Source: Piscinibacter gummiphilus (GTDB lineage Bacteria; Pseudomonadota; Gammaproteobacteria; Burkholderiales; Burkholderiaceae_C). Taken from it: DNA of 64,000 nucleotides. This document shows positions 8,051-16,118 of the stretch, one piece after another. The stretch is from contig NZ_CP015118.1 in the NCBI RefSeq assembly GCF_002116905.1, positions 4,588,001 through 4,652,000 on the forward strand. Direction: 5' to 3'. How positions within the stretch are numbered: position 1 is the first letter of the stretch; the number at the start of each line of letters is the position of its first letter. The translations under genes were made by a program, and so were the position numbers. The notes beneath the pieces were generated by a model. The model saw only the letters and a list, made by a program, of their open reading frames with translations, had not been told where the DNA came from and made no database searches.

Positions 8051-9495
8051 CCGGGACGCCGCTCCATCGTCACACGCACCCGCACGATGTCCGCATCGTC
8101 TCGCTGCAGCACCTCGAACACGACGCCATGCCACACGAGCTGGTCGGCCCCGGCGATCAGCGCCTCGCCGAGCCACTCGGACAGCGAGGCCGCCGGCTGC
8201 GCGGGCAGCGGCACCTGGAAGAAGTGGCACACGTCGGCGAGCGGCAGCGAGCCGTCGAGCACGAGGTGGCCCTGCAGCTTCACCGGGTCCGCGGCGGCAG
8301 CGTTCGGTTCGACCACCACGCGGAGCCAGCGGGCCACGGCCGACAGAAAAGTGCCCTGCAGCATCAGCGACAGCAGCACCACCGCGAAGGCGACGTTGAA
8401 GAAGCGGTAGCTGCCGCTGACCTGCGCCATCAGCGGGAACAGTGCGAGCACGATCGGCACGGCGCCGCGCAGGCCCACCCAGCCGACAAAGAGGATCTCG
8501 CGCGCCGAGAAGCGCATGGGGGCGAGGCACAACGCCACCGCGACCGGGCGCGCGACGAAGATCAGCGTCGCGGCCACCGCGAGCGTGCGGCCGGCGTCCT
8601 CCACCATCTGGTGCGGCGACACGAGCAGCCCCAGCAGCAGGAACAGCCCGGCCTGCGCGGCCCACGCGTACCCGTCGAGCGCGACCGCCGCGCCGCGCGA
8701 GGCCTCGTCCGCGAGCGCCCTCACCCGCACGCCGAACAGGTAGACGGCGAGGAAGCCCGAGCCCTCGACGAGGCCCGCCGACGCGAACACCACGAAGCCG
8801 GCCGACAGCAGGATCAGCGCCATCAGCCCGCCCTGGTTCGGCGCGCGCGCATGCATCGCGCGCAGCAGCCAGGCCATCGCCCAGCCGGCCGAGAGGCCGA
8901 CGAGCGTGCCGAAGCCGGCCTGGCGCGCGAGCAGCCACAGCGCCTCGGCCCAGCCCGCGTCCGCGCGGATCGTGTCGATCAGCGCGAGGGTCAGGAACAC
9001 CGCCATCGGGTCGTTCAGGCCGGACTCGACCTCGAGCGTGGACGACACCCGCGCATCGAGCTGCACACCCGCGTGGCGCAGCACGGAGAACACCGCCGCC
9101 GCATCGGTGGACGACACGATGGCGCCCAGCAGCAGGCCGTAGCGCCAGTCGACGTCCATCGCCGCCATCGCGACCGCGCCGACGATGGCCGCGGTCACCG
9201 CGACCCCGGCCGTGGCGAGGCCGAACGCGGGCTTCAGGCCGGCACGGAACGTCGCCATGCGGGTGCTCAGGCCCCCTTCGAGCAGGATGATCGCGAGCGC
9301 CGCGTTGCCGACCCACGCGGTGAGCTGCGTGTCGTAGAAGCGCACGCCGCCGGGCCCGTCCACCCCGACCAGCATGCCGGCCACGAGGAACACGAGCAGG
9401 AACGACAACCCGAGCCGGGCGGACATCACGCCCGCGACCAGGCTCATCAGCGTGAGCAGGCCGGCGGCGAGCAGGATCAGGTACAGCGTGTGCAT
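8047..9495 (-). CDS. CPA1-family cation/proton antiporter (NhaP2/CvrA-like)
   Basis: A 482-residue membrane protein with about 12 hydrophobic segments. The ion-binding signature of CPA1 K+(Na+)/H+ antiporters is visible (AIVSSTDAAAVFSVL and EVESGLNDPMAVF, with essential Asp residues). After the last membrane segment about 90 soluble residues follow, shorter than the ~160-180 residue TrkA_C/CorC-type tail of E. coli NhaP2, so the regulatory tail is reduced. It should exchange K+ or Na+ for protons at the inner membrane. It precedes and overlaps the thermonuclease gene. Confidence 0.85.
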   Translation of the reverse strand: MHTLYLILLAAGLLTLMSLVAGVMSARLGLSFLLVFLVAGMLVGVDGPGGVRFYDTQLTAWVGNAALAIILLEGGLSTRMATFRAGLKPAFGLATAGVAVTAAIVGAVAMAAMDVDWRYGLLLGAIVSSTDAAAVFSVLRHAGVQLDARVSSTLEVESGLNDPMAVFLTLALIDTIRADAGWAEALWLLARQAGFGTLVGLSAGWAMAWLLRAMHARAPNQGGLMALILLSAGFVVFASAGLVEGSGFLAVYLFGVRVRALADEASRGAAVALDGYAWAAQAGLFLLLGLLVSPHQMVEDAGRTLAVAATLIFVARPVAVALCLAPMRFSAREILFVGWVGLRGAVPIVLALFPLMAQVSGSYRFFNVAFAVVLLSLMLQGTFLSAVARWLRVVVEPNAAAADPVKLQGHLVLDGSLPLADVCHFFQVPLPAQPAASLSEWLGEALIAGADQLVWHGVVFEVLQRDDADIVRVRVTMERRPG

Positions 9496-9528
9496 CGGAC
9501 CCGGATCATCGCAGACCCGGCCCGTGCG

Positions 9529-10278
9529 TCACCGCCGCCGCCGGCACCAGAAGACGAGCCCCGCGCCCAGTGCAGCCAGCAGGCCCATCCCGGGCTCGGA
9601 CACCGGCGCGGCGATCGGGGGTGGCGCCGGCACGACCGGGACCGACGGCTCGACCGGGACGGCACCGCCCACCCAGCCCCCACCGCCTCCCGGCGGCCAC
9701 GGCGACCACGGCTCGCCCCGCCCGCCGCCCTCGTCGATGTCAGGACCGGCACCGCCGTCGCCCGGGCCCGGCGACGGCATCCCGGGCCACGCGGAGATGC
9801 CCTCACCCGGTTCCGCCATCGGGCCCGCGCCCGGCGGATCGAACTCGAGCTCCGCCACGGGTGGCGGTGGCGCGGGCCGCCGCACGATGCGGCTGACGTT
9901 GCGGCACACCGTGGGAACGAGGATGCAATGTCCGTCCTCGCAGTAGACGAGCCCGTGCTCGCGGTGCTCCGACCGCCAGCCGTCGCGCGTGGTGGTCACG
10001 CACCGCAGGCCTTTCGACCCGAAGTGCATGCCGGTGATCTGCGGCTCGTAGTCCTGCGTGCCCGCGATGGTGCCGCGGGTGATCTCGACGAAGTCGTCGT
10101 ACGCATGGCGCGCCATGCGGTCCTTCAGCCGGGCGCGCACCGGCTTCGGGATGTCGTCGTAGACGTCGATGGCGGCGGGGACTTCGCCGAGGTAGGGGTC
10201 TCGCCCGGGATCGTCCCAGGCACACGCATTGGGGAGGGCCGCGGCGGTGGCGGCCAGCAGGGTTGTCAACAAGGGCAT
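9529..10278 (-). CDS. MHFG-type PEP-CTERM-like surface protein
   Basis: A 249-residue exported protein. The C-terminus has the tripartite sorting signal VSEPGMGLLAALGAGLVFWC followed by Arg residues: a Pro-containing motif, a hydrophobic segment and a basic tail, as in PEP-CTERM proteins cut by exosortase. The N-terminal domain contains QITGMHFGSKGLRC, matching what I recall as the MHFG PEP-CTERM family. A Pro/Gly-rich linker occupies residues ~155-220. The ATG at 10278 (MPLLTTLL) gives a plausible signal peptide; an upstream ATG at 10305 is possible. The exosortase must be encoded elsewhere. Confidence 0.7.
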   Translation of the reverse strand: MPLLTTLLAATAAALPNACAWDDPGRDPYLGEVPAAIDVYDDIPKPVRARLKDRMARHAYDDFVEITRGTIAGTQDYEPQITGMHFGSKGLRCVTTTRDGWRSEHREHGLVYCEDGHCILVPTVCRNVSRIVRRPAPPPPVAELEFDPPGAGPMAEPGEGISAWPGMPSPGPGDGGAGPDIDEGGGRGEPWSPWPPGGGGGWVGGAVPVEPSVPVVPAPPPIAAPVSEPGMGLLAALGAGLVFWCRRRR

Positions 10279-10330
10279 CGGCGCAACTTCTCCGAAACTC
10301 GACATCCCCTTTTGGCAATCCGGATGCCCG

Positions 10331-11119
10331 CTACGGTCCTCGTTCCACCTGCCGGTACACCGCCTCCGACACCCGGGCGAGCTCCTCCTTCCCGGCCTCG
10401 GCCGAGATCGCGTAGCCGAACGGCCCTTCCACCCAGTAGAAGACGTTGACGTCCCCCTGGCGCCCGAAGCGGAACGCGGTGGATTCGCCCCCGGTCTCCC
10501 GGGTGACGTACAGCGTGAGCCGCGCGCCGGGGCCCTGCGCCTCGTCGCGGCGGTACATGAACTGGGCCACCGGCCCCTGCCCGCCCGGCAGCAGCCGCCC
10601 GCCCTCGAGCGTGTAGCCGAGCGACTGCAGGTGCGGCGCCTTCATCGGCGCGTTCATGCGCTTGGACAGCCACGTGACCAGCTGGTCCTCGTGGGCCGCG
10701 TCCACCTCGACGGGCCGGCGCTGCTCGGGCACGAACACCGCGTGGGCGACCGCGGCCCGTTCGGCGAAGGCCGGCAAGGTGGTGGCGACCACCGGCGCGG
10801 GCGACCACTGCGCCCGCAGCCCCCACCCGACGGAACCGCCCAGCAGCAGGAGCGTGACGCCGGCGGCCACGCGCCAGGCCGTGGCCGAACGCACGGGGCG
10901 CGCGGCCGACACGAGGCGGCGCGGCACGGCTTCGTCGAGCACGGGGTCGAACAGGGCACGGAGCCCGCGCGCCTGGTCGGTCCAGGCGGCCACGCGGCGT
11001 GCGGCCTCGGGGTTCGCGGCGAGGTGCGCCTCGACCTCGCGGTGGCGCTCCGCCATCAATTGACCATCGACGAACGCATGCAGGTCGGCGTCCGTGACCG
11101 GTCGGGAGTCGTTCGTCAT
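10331..11119 (-). CDS. anti-sigma factor (ChrR/RsiW-like, transmembrane)
   Basis: A 262-residue protein whose start overlaps the stop of the ECF sigma gene by four bases, the usual sigma/anti-sigma layout. The N-terminus (ADLHAFVDGQLMAERHREVE) is the anti-sigma helical domain, with no HCCC zinc motif. One membrane segment follows around residue 95 (AWRVAAGVTLLLLGGSVGWG), and the rest is periplasmic. It should hold the sigma factor inactive until an envelope signal arrives. Confidence 0.85.
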   Translation of the reverse strand: MTNDSRPVTDADLHAFVDGQLMAERHREVEAHLAANPEAARRVAAWTDQARGLRALFDPVLDEAVPRRLVSAARPVRSATAWRVAAGVTLLLLGGSVGWGLRAQWSPAPVVATTLPAFAERAAVAHAVFVPEQRRPVEVDAAHEDQLVTWLSKRMNAPMKAPHLQSLGYTLEGGRLLPGGQGPVAQFMYRRDEAQGPGARLTLYVTRETGGESTAFRFGRQGDVNVFYWVEGPFGYAISAEAGKEELARVSEAVYRQVERGP

Positions 11120-11631
11120 TTCACCACCTTCAGGTGCGCCGGGCCCGGCCGCCCGTCCTGCATCAGCGCGCGCAGGCGCTCGCGGCCGCGCGACAGGCGC
11201 GACATCACGGTGCCCACGGGAATGCCGAGCGCCTCGGCGACCTCGGCATACGCCATGTCCTCGAGGGCCACGAGCAGCAGCACCTCCTTCTGTTCCAGCG
11301 GCAGGCGATCGAGCGCGGCCTGCAGGTCCAGCACGGCCAGCCGTTCGCCCTGAGCGGGCGGAACGGCCAGGTCGGCGTCAGCCTCGCCGTCGCCCAGGGC
11401 GACGGTGGGCACGCGCGGGCGCCGCACGCCGTCGACGTGCAGGTTGTGCATGATCCCGAAGAGCCAGGCCCGCATGTCGGCCACGCCGCGCCACAGCGCG
11501 GCGCGCGACCAGGCGCGCTCCAGGGTGTCCTGCACCAGGTCGTCGGCGTCCTCGCGGTTGCCCGCGAGCGCGCGGGCATACCGCCGCAGCCGCGGCACCC
11601 AGTCGAGCAATTGCCGGTCTTCGGGGTTCAT
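11116..11631 (-). CDS. ECF RNA polymerase sigma factor
   Basis: A 171-residue ECF sigma factor. Region 2 is seen in RYARALAGNREDADDLVQDT and WLFGIMHNLHVDGVRR; region 4 with its helix-turn-helix is DMAYAEVAEALGIPVGTVMS. The ATG at 11631 overlaps the upstream stop as ATGA, which decides the start against one at 11649. The next gene is its anti-sigma factor, also overlapping by four bases. It probably directs transcription of its own operon; its signal is unknown. Confidence 0.9.
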   Translation of the reverse strand: MNPEDRQLLDWVPRLRRYARALAGNREDADDLVQDTLERAWSRAALWRGVADMRAWLFGIMHNLHVDGVRRPRVPTVALGDGEADADLAVPPAQGERLAVLDLQAALDRLPLEQKEVLLLVALEDMAYAEVAEALGIPVGTVMSRLSRGRERLRALMQDGRPGPAHLKVVK

Positions 11632-12002
11632 TCCTTGATGATGTGCCACACGTCCTTGAAGTTGTCACCCGTGCGGTCGCCGGCCTTCTTGTCGGCCTGG
11701 TACGTGTAGACGGGCTTGCCCTTGAAGGACCATTGGCGCGAGCCGTCGTCGCGCGTGACGACGCCGAAGTCGCCCATGGGCTGGTCGGCGGCACCGGCCA
11801 TCGCGGGCGGCCACAGCGTGGCGCAGGGGCCGTTGCAGGCGCTCTTGCCACTGCCGGCGGTGTCCTTGTCGAAGGTGTAGAGCGTCATGCCCTTGGCGTC
11901 GACGAGCGCGCCACCCGCGAACTTCGCGGGGGCGTCGGCAGCCATCGCGGCGGCGGACAGCGTGAGGAGGGCCAGGGTGGTCGTCAGGAATCGGGTCGTC
12001 AT
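11628..12002 (-). CDS. secreted COG4315 repeat protein (PF03640-like)
   Basis: A 124-residue protein with a signal peptide (TTRFLTTTLALLTLSAAAMA). It carries the two short repeats typical of this family: MTLYTFDKDTAGSGKSACNG with the CNGPCATLWPP Cys pair, and GKPVYTYQADKKAGDRTGD. These proteins are exported and often found beside ECF sigma factors; their function is not established. A GGAG ribosome site precedes the ATG. As the first gene of the sigma/anti-sigma operon it is a likely target of the regulon. Confidence 0.9.
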   Translation of the reverse strand: MTTRFLTTTLALLTLSAAAMAADAPAKFAGGALVDAKGMTLYTFDKDTAGSGKSACNGPCATLWPPAMAGAADQPMGDFGVVTRDDGSRQWSFKGKPVYTYQADKKAGDRTGDNFKDVWHIIKE

Positions 12003-12086
12003 CGTCAGCTCCGGTGGGGGGTGGATACCGGAGCAGACGGACGGGCGGCCCGGCTTATTCCCGTGGCTGCGAACTTTTTTCGAGGG

Positions 12087-13673
12087 TCAGTCCGGCAGCA
12101 CGAAGGAGAAGCGGGCGCCCTCGCCCTTCGCGGCCTTCACCCAGACCTCGCCCCCGTGCTTCTGCATGACCCGCCGCACGATCGCGAGGCCCACGCCGGT
12201 GCCGGGGAAGTCGCTCTCGCGGTGCAGGCGGCGGAACGGTTCGAAGAGCTGGTTCGCGTACTTCATGTCGAAGCCCGCGCCGTTGTCGCTCACCGTGAAG
12301 ACCTGGCGGCCGTCGTCGGCGATCTCGCCCTGGAAGCTCACGCGCGCGTCCGCGCACTTCCCCGTGAACTTCCACGCGTTGGACAACAGGTTCTCGAGCG
12401 CGATGCGCAGCAGGCCGGCGTCGGCGATGGCCGTGAGCGTGGGGTCGATGTCGACCTCCACACGCCGGTCGGGCTGCGCGGCCTGCAGGTTCGCGACGAT
12501 GTCGCTCGCCATCTTGCCGATCTGCACGGGCCGCGGCCGCAGGTCGGCACGGGACACCTTCGACAGCGACAGCATGTCCTCGATCAGCGTGTCCATGCGG
12601 CGCGCGGCACGATGGATGTTCTCGGCGAAGCCCCGGGCCGTGTCGGCGAGCGGCGGAGAGGTCTCGCCGAGCAGCAGGTCGCTGTAGCCCGTCACCGCGC
12701 GAAGGGGCGCCCGCAGGTCGTGGGACACCGAGTAGCTGAACGCCTCCAGCTCCTTGTTCACCGCCTCGAGCTCGGCGGTACGCTCCTGCACCCGTGCCTC
12801 CAGGCCCGTGATCAGCGCGACGTTCTCGAACGCGAGCGACGTGGAATCGGCCAGCGCCTGGATCAGCGCGACTTCGTCGGCGGTGGCGGCATGCGGTTCG
12901 GCCCAGTAGTTGCCGATGGCGCCGACCGGCGCCTCGGCGCGGATGGGCACCATCACGAGGCTCTTGACGAAGGTGGGGCGGTAGGCGTCGTGGGGGATGC
13001 GCGCGTCGGCGTAGATGTCGGGGATCACCGCCGGTTCGCCGTGCAGCATGGCCCAGCCGCTGATGCAGGCCGACATCGGGAACCGCAGGCCCTTCCACAT
13101 CGGGGCGATGGCGTCCTCGTCGGCGTAGTGGCACATCTCGCCGTCGCGCAGCACGAACGTGGCGCCGTCGGACCGCATCATGCGACGCGACGCGCGCCGC
13201 ACGATGCGCATGATGTCGTCCACGGTGCGGGCGAGCGACAGGTCGCGCACCGCATCCACCAGCACGGCACGCGCTTCCGTGAGCGTGGCGAGGCGCTGGC
13301 TCTCGCGGGCCTCGTTGAGCCGCCGCAGCGCGCTCGGCAGCCGCCACAGCTGGTTCTTCGGCACGTAGTCGGTGGCGCCCGCCTCGATGCAGTGTTCGGC
13401 CCAGTGCGGATCGGTGTTGCCGCTGACGAAGATGAACGGCACGTCGGGCCGCTGGGCGCGCGCGACCTGCATGGCCTGCAGGCCGTCGATGCCCTCCACG
13501 CGGTTGTCGGAGACGATCGCGTCGAAGTCGCCGCGAGCCATGGCGTCGTGGAATTCATCGGCCGAAGAGGCGCCGATCCAGGTGGGCTCGACCCCGAGCC
13601 GCGCGACTTCACGGCGGACCAGATCGGCATCGAAGGCATCGTCCTCCAGGTGGAGGATCTGCAGCTTGTTCAT
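12087..13673 (-). CDS. REC-GAF-HisKA-HATPase sensor kinase
   Basis: A 528-residue soluble kinase with unusual domain order. A receiver domain is first (phospho-acceptor Asp in DAIVSDNRVEG near residue 56), then a GAF domain (about 145-300). A coiled linker RVQERTAELEAVNKELEAF leads to a histidine kinase core with FSYSVSHDLRAPL (H-box), ENLLSNAWKF (N-box) and GTGVGLAIV (G2-box). The core resembles bacteriophytochrome-type kinases. No membrane segment is present, so it reads a cytoplasmic signal and is itself controlled by phosphorylation. The ATG at 13673 (MNKLQILHLEDD) fits the receiver start. No partner regulator is adjacent. Confidence 0.88.
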   Translation of the reverse strand: MNKLQILHLEDDAFDADLVRREVARLGVEPTWIGASSADEFHDAMARGDFDAIVSDNRVEGIDGLQAMQVARAQRPDVPFIFVSGNTDPHWAEHCIEAGATDYVPKNQLWRLPSALRRLNEARESQRLATLTEARAVLVDAVRDLSLARTVDDIMRIVRRASRRMMRSDGATFVLRDGEMCHYADEDAIAPMWKGLRFPMSACISGWAMLHGEPAVIPDIYADARIPHDAYRPTFVKSLVMVPIRAEAPVGAIGNYWAEPHAATADEVALIQALADSTSLAFENVALITGLEARVQERTAELEAVNKELEAFSYSVSHDLRAPLRAVTGYSDLLLGETSPPLADTARGFAENIHRAARRMDTLIEDMLSLSKVSRADLRPRPVQIGKMASDIVANLQAAQPDRRVEVDIDPTLTAIADAGLLRIALENLLSNAWKFTGKCADARVSFQGEIADDGRQVFTVSDNGAGFDMKYANQLFEPFRRLHRESDFPGTGVGLAIVRRVMQKHGGEVWVKAAKGEGARFSFVLPD

Positions 13674-13821
13674 GTTCGCACTCCCGTGGCGACGAGCGCG
13701 GGATTTGCGTGTGCTCTGCACGGCATGACGGCCCGCGTCGAAACCATCTTAGGCCGACACCCCTCGCCCCTGCATGACAGAGCCCGCCTTGACCGTGGAA
13801 CCTTGCCGGTTTTCAACGAAG

Positions 13822-13831
13822 CGAACGTTCG
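13822..13831. promoter_or_regulatory. CGAACGTTCG palindrome upstream of sensor kinase
   Basis: A perfect 10-base palindrome inside the extended sequence GCGAACGTTCGTTCG, about 150 bases upstream of the REC-GAF kinase start and just after the DUF429 gene. It resembles a TetR-family operator half-site pair, but no TetR gene is in the window. Possible operator only. Confidence 0.3.
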
Positions 13832-13854
13832 TTCGATGCGCGCCTTGCATACAC

Positions 13855-14661
13855 TCACGCCCCCACGATCCAGCCTTCGAGCGGATCCATGTCCGCCGGC
13901 AGCCCGTGGTTCGGCTGCCCGGCGCTCCACGCGGCGAACACGAGGCACAGCACCGCATCCAGGCGGTCGCCCGACGCATCGGCCACGAGTCCGTCGCGCA
14001 TCGCGTGGCTCATTCGCACGCGCACGCCCAGCCGGGTGCGCCCCTGCTCCAGCGCCTCGACCAGGTCCTTGCGGGCGATCAGGCGCTCGGGGGTCTGCTT
14101 CGCGCGTTCGTCGCTCTTGTACGAGCGGGTGCCGATCAGCTCCCGGGCCAGCAGGCCGGGGTACGCTTCCAGCGCGACACGCTGCGGGTCGCCCGGGTGC
14201 AGGCCCGGCAGGTGCACACCCGCGGCCCGCAACAGCGGCACGCCGGCGTGCATCATCAGCGCGACCGGCGGGTTGACCCACTTCATCGACGGCGACGAAC
14301 CCGCCGGGCCATCCGTCGCGCGGTGCGCGAACTTGGAACCCGCGGGGCGGGCATCGCAGAAGGCGGCGAAGGTCTCGCGCACCTCCTCCCGGGTGAGGCC
14401 CGTGAACCGGTCCATCGACGAGGCCCAGGTGTCGGGCCAGCCGAGGGTCTCGACCAGTTCCCGCGGCAGCCCGAACGGGAAGTCGAAGCCGCCGACCCAC
14501 GGGCCGGGCTGGGCCAGCGTGCCGGCGAGCCCGTCGAAGTCCTCGTGGGCGTCGAGCCGCTCCAGCTTCACCACGCCGGACGCCGCACGGCCCGAGGCCA
14601 CGGTGATGGGCTTGCGCCGGGTGGGCCGGCTCGTGAAGTCGACGCCGAGGAACAGGGTCAT
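13855..14661 (-). CDS. DUF429 family protein
   Basis: A 268-residue protein of the DUF429 family, which has an RNase H-like fold. The start FLGVDFTSRPTRRKPITVA supplies the first strand with its conserved Asp; GGFDFPFGLPRELVE and ALEAYPGLLAREL follow as in the family. Catalytic activity is not established. Its ATG at 14661 overlaps the glutathione reductase stop by four bases, so the two are translationally coupled. Confidence 0.85.
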   Translation of the reverse strand: MTLFLGVDFTSRPTRRKPITVASGRAASGVVKLERLDAHEDFDGLAGTLAQPGPWVGGFDFPFGLPRELVETLGWPDTWASSMDRFTGLTREEVRETFAAFCDARPAGSKFAHRATDGPAGSSPSMKWVNPPVALMMHAGVPLLRAAGVHLPGLHPGDPQRVALEAYPGLLARELIGTRSYKSDERAKQTPERLIARKDLVEALEQGRTRLGVRVRMSHAMRDGLVADASGDRLDAVLCLVFAAWSAGQPNHGLPADMDPLEGWIVGA

Positions 14662-16034
14662 CGCACCGGCTCGCGCATCGTCACGAACTCTTCCGCGACG
14701 GTGGGATGGATGCCGATGGTGCGGTCGATCTGCGCCTTGGTCAGCCCGGCCTGCACCGCCACGGCGAAGCCCTGGATCACCTCGCCCGCGTCGGCGCCCA
14801 CCATGTGCATGCCCAGCACACGGTCGGTGGCGGCGTCCACGACGATCTTCATCAGCGTGCGTTCGGTGCTGTCGCTCAGCGTGTGGCGCAGCGCCTTGAA
14901 CTCGGCGCGGAAGATGCGCACCTCGCCCACGGTCTTGCGCGCGTGTTCCTCGCTCATGCCCACCGTGCCGATGTTCGGGTGCGTGAACACCGCGGTGGCG
15001 ACGGCGCCGTAGTCGATGGGCGGGCGCTTGCCGTCGCCGAACAGGTGATCGACGACGGCCATGCCCTCGGCCAGTGCCACCGGCGTGAGCGCCTTGTGGC
15101 CCACGAGGTCGCCGATCGCGAACACCGAGGCCACCTTCGTGCGGAAGCGTTCGTCGACCGGCACGGTGCCGTCGGCATGGGGCGTGATGCCGAGCGCCTC
15201 CAGGCCCAGGCCGCCGGTGAAGGCGCGGCGGCCCGTGGCGTGCAGCACCGCGTCGACCTCCACGGTGGACCCGTCGCTCAGGCGCACCACCTGCGCGGCT
15301 CCGGCCTTCTGCACGTCGGCGATGGTGCAGTCGAGACGCACCGTGAGGCCCTTCTTCTGCATCTCGGCGGACGCGAAGGCCGACACTTCCTCGTCGAAGC
15401 CGCGCAGCAGGCGCGGCCCGCGGTGCACGAGCGTGACCTGGCTGCCCAGGCCCTGGAAGATGGACGCGAACTCGCACGCGATGTAGCCGCCGCCCACCAC
15501 CAGCAGCCGGCGCGGGAACGGGTCGAGGTCGAACATCGCATCCGAGGTCAGCGCGTGTTCGGCCCCCGGGCCGGACGGTGCCTGCGGCCGGCCGCCGGTG
15601 GCGAGCAGGATGTGGCGCGCCGTGAAGCGCTGGCGGCTGCCGTCGGCACCGGCCACGTCGACCGTGTGGCCGTCGACGAGCGACGCCCAGCCGCGCACGA
15701 GCTGCACGCCCGCGTTGCGCAGCAGCCCGTCGTAGATGCCGTTGAGCCGCGCGATCTCGGTGGCCCGGCGCGACTTCAGCCGGTCCCAGTCGAAGGCCGG
15801 CTCGCCGAACGACCAGCCGAAACCCTTCGATTCCTCGAACAGCTCGCCGTAGTGCGCCGCATGGCTGTAGAGCTTCTTCGGGATGCAGCCGAGGTTCACG
15901 CAGGTGCCACCGAGCGCGCCGCCCTCGGCGACGATCACGCGTGCGCCGCGTGCCGCGGCCATGCGGCCCGCGCGCACGCCGCCGCTGCCGGCACCGACCA
16001 CGAAAAGGTCACAGTCGAACGAATCCATCGCCAT
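14658..16034 (-). CDS. gor: glutathione-disulfide reductase
   Basis: A 458-residue FAD-dependent oxidoreductase. FAD-binding LFVVGAGSGGVRAGRMAA is at the start, the redox disulfide is in GGTCVNLGCIPKK, and the second nucleotide site is VVGGGYIACEFASIF. Arg residues in LVHRGPRLLRGFDEE mark NADPH rather than NADH use, as in glutathione reductase. FAIGDLVGHKALTPVA and the C-terminal active-site IGIHPTVAEEF are present. It reduces oxidised glutathione in the cytoplasm. A start six bases later (MDSFDC) is equally possible. The DUF429 gene follows with a four-base overlap. Confidence 0.92.
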   Translation of the reverse strand: MAMDSFDCDLFVVGAGSGGVRAGRMAAARGARVIVAEGGALGGTCVNLGCIPKKLYSHAAHYGELFEESKGFGWSFGEPAFDWDRLKSRRATEIARLNGIYDGLLRNAGVQLVRGWASLVDGHTVDVAGADGSRQRFTARHILLATGGRPQAPSGPGAEHALTSDAMFDLDPFPRRLLVVGGGYIACEFASIFQGLGSQVTLVHRGPRLLRGFDEEVSAFASAEMQKKGLTVRLDCTIADVQKAGAAQVVRLSDGSTVEVDAVLHATGRRAFTGGLGLEALGITPHADGTVPVDERFRTKVASVFAIGDLVGHKALTPVALAEGMAVVDHLFGDGKRPPIDYGAVATAVFTHPNIGTVGMSEEHARKTVGEVRIFRAEFKALRHTLSDSTERTLMKIVVDAATDRVLGMHMVGADAGEVIQGFAVAVQAGLTKAQIDRTIGIHPTVAEEFVTMREPVR

Positions 16035-16118
16035 CGTCTTTCGTCATCGAGGCCGCCACGCGGCGGCACGGCGGGATGATGCCTCAGTGCCCGCCGGGGC
16101 GTGGCCGCAGGGGCTTCG

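Noticed and set aside
8128..10449. Long plus-strand frame rich in His, Arg and Ala opposite the antiporter gene
   Set aside because: Its composition (HRDRAR-type runs) is the usual antisense shadow of a membrane-protein gene in GC-rich DNA; the minus strand has clear transporter and PEP-CTERM proteins.
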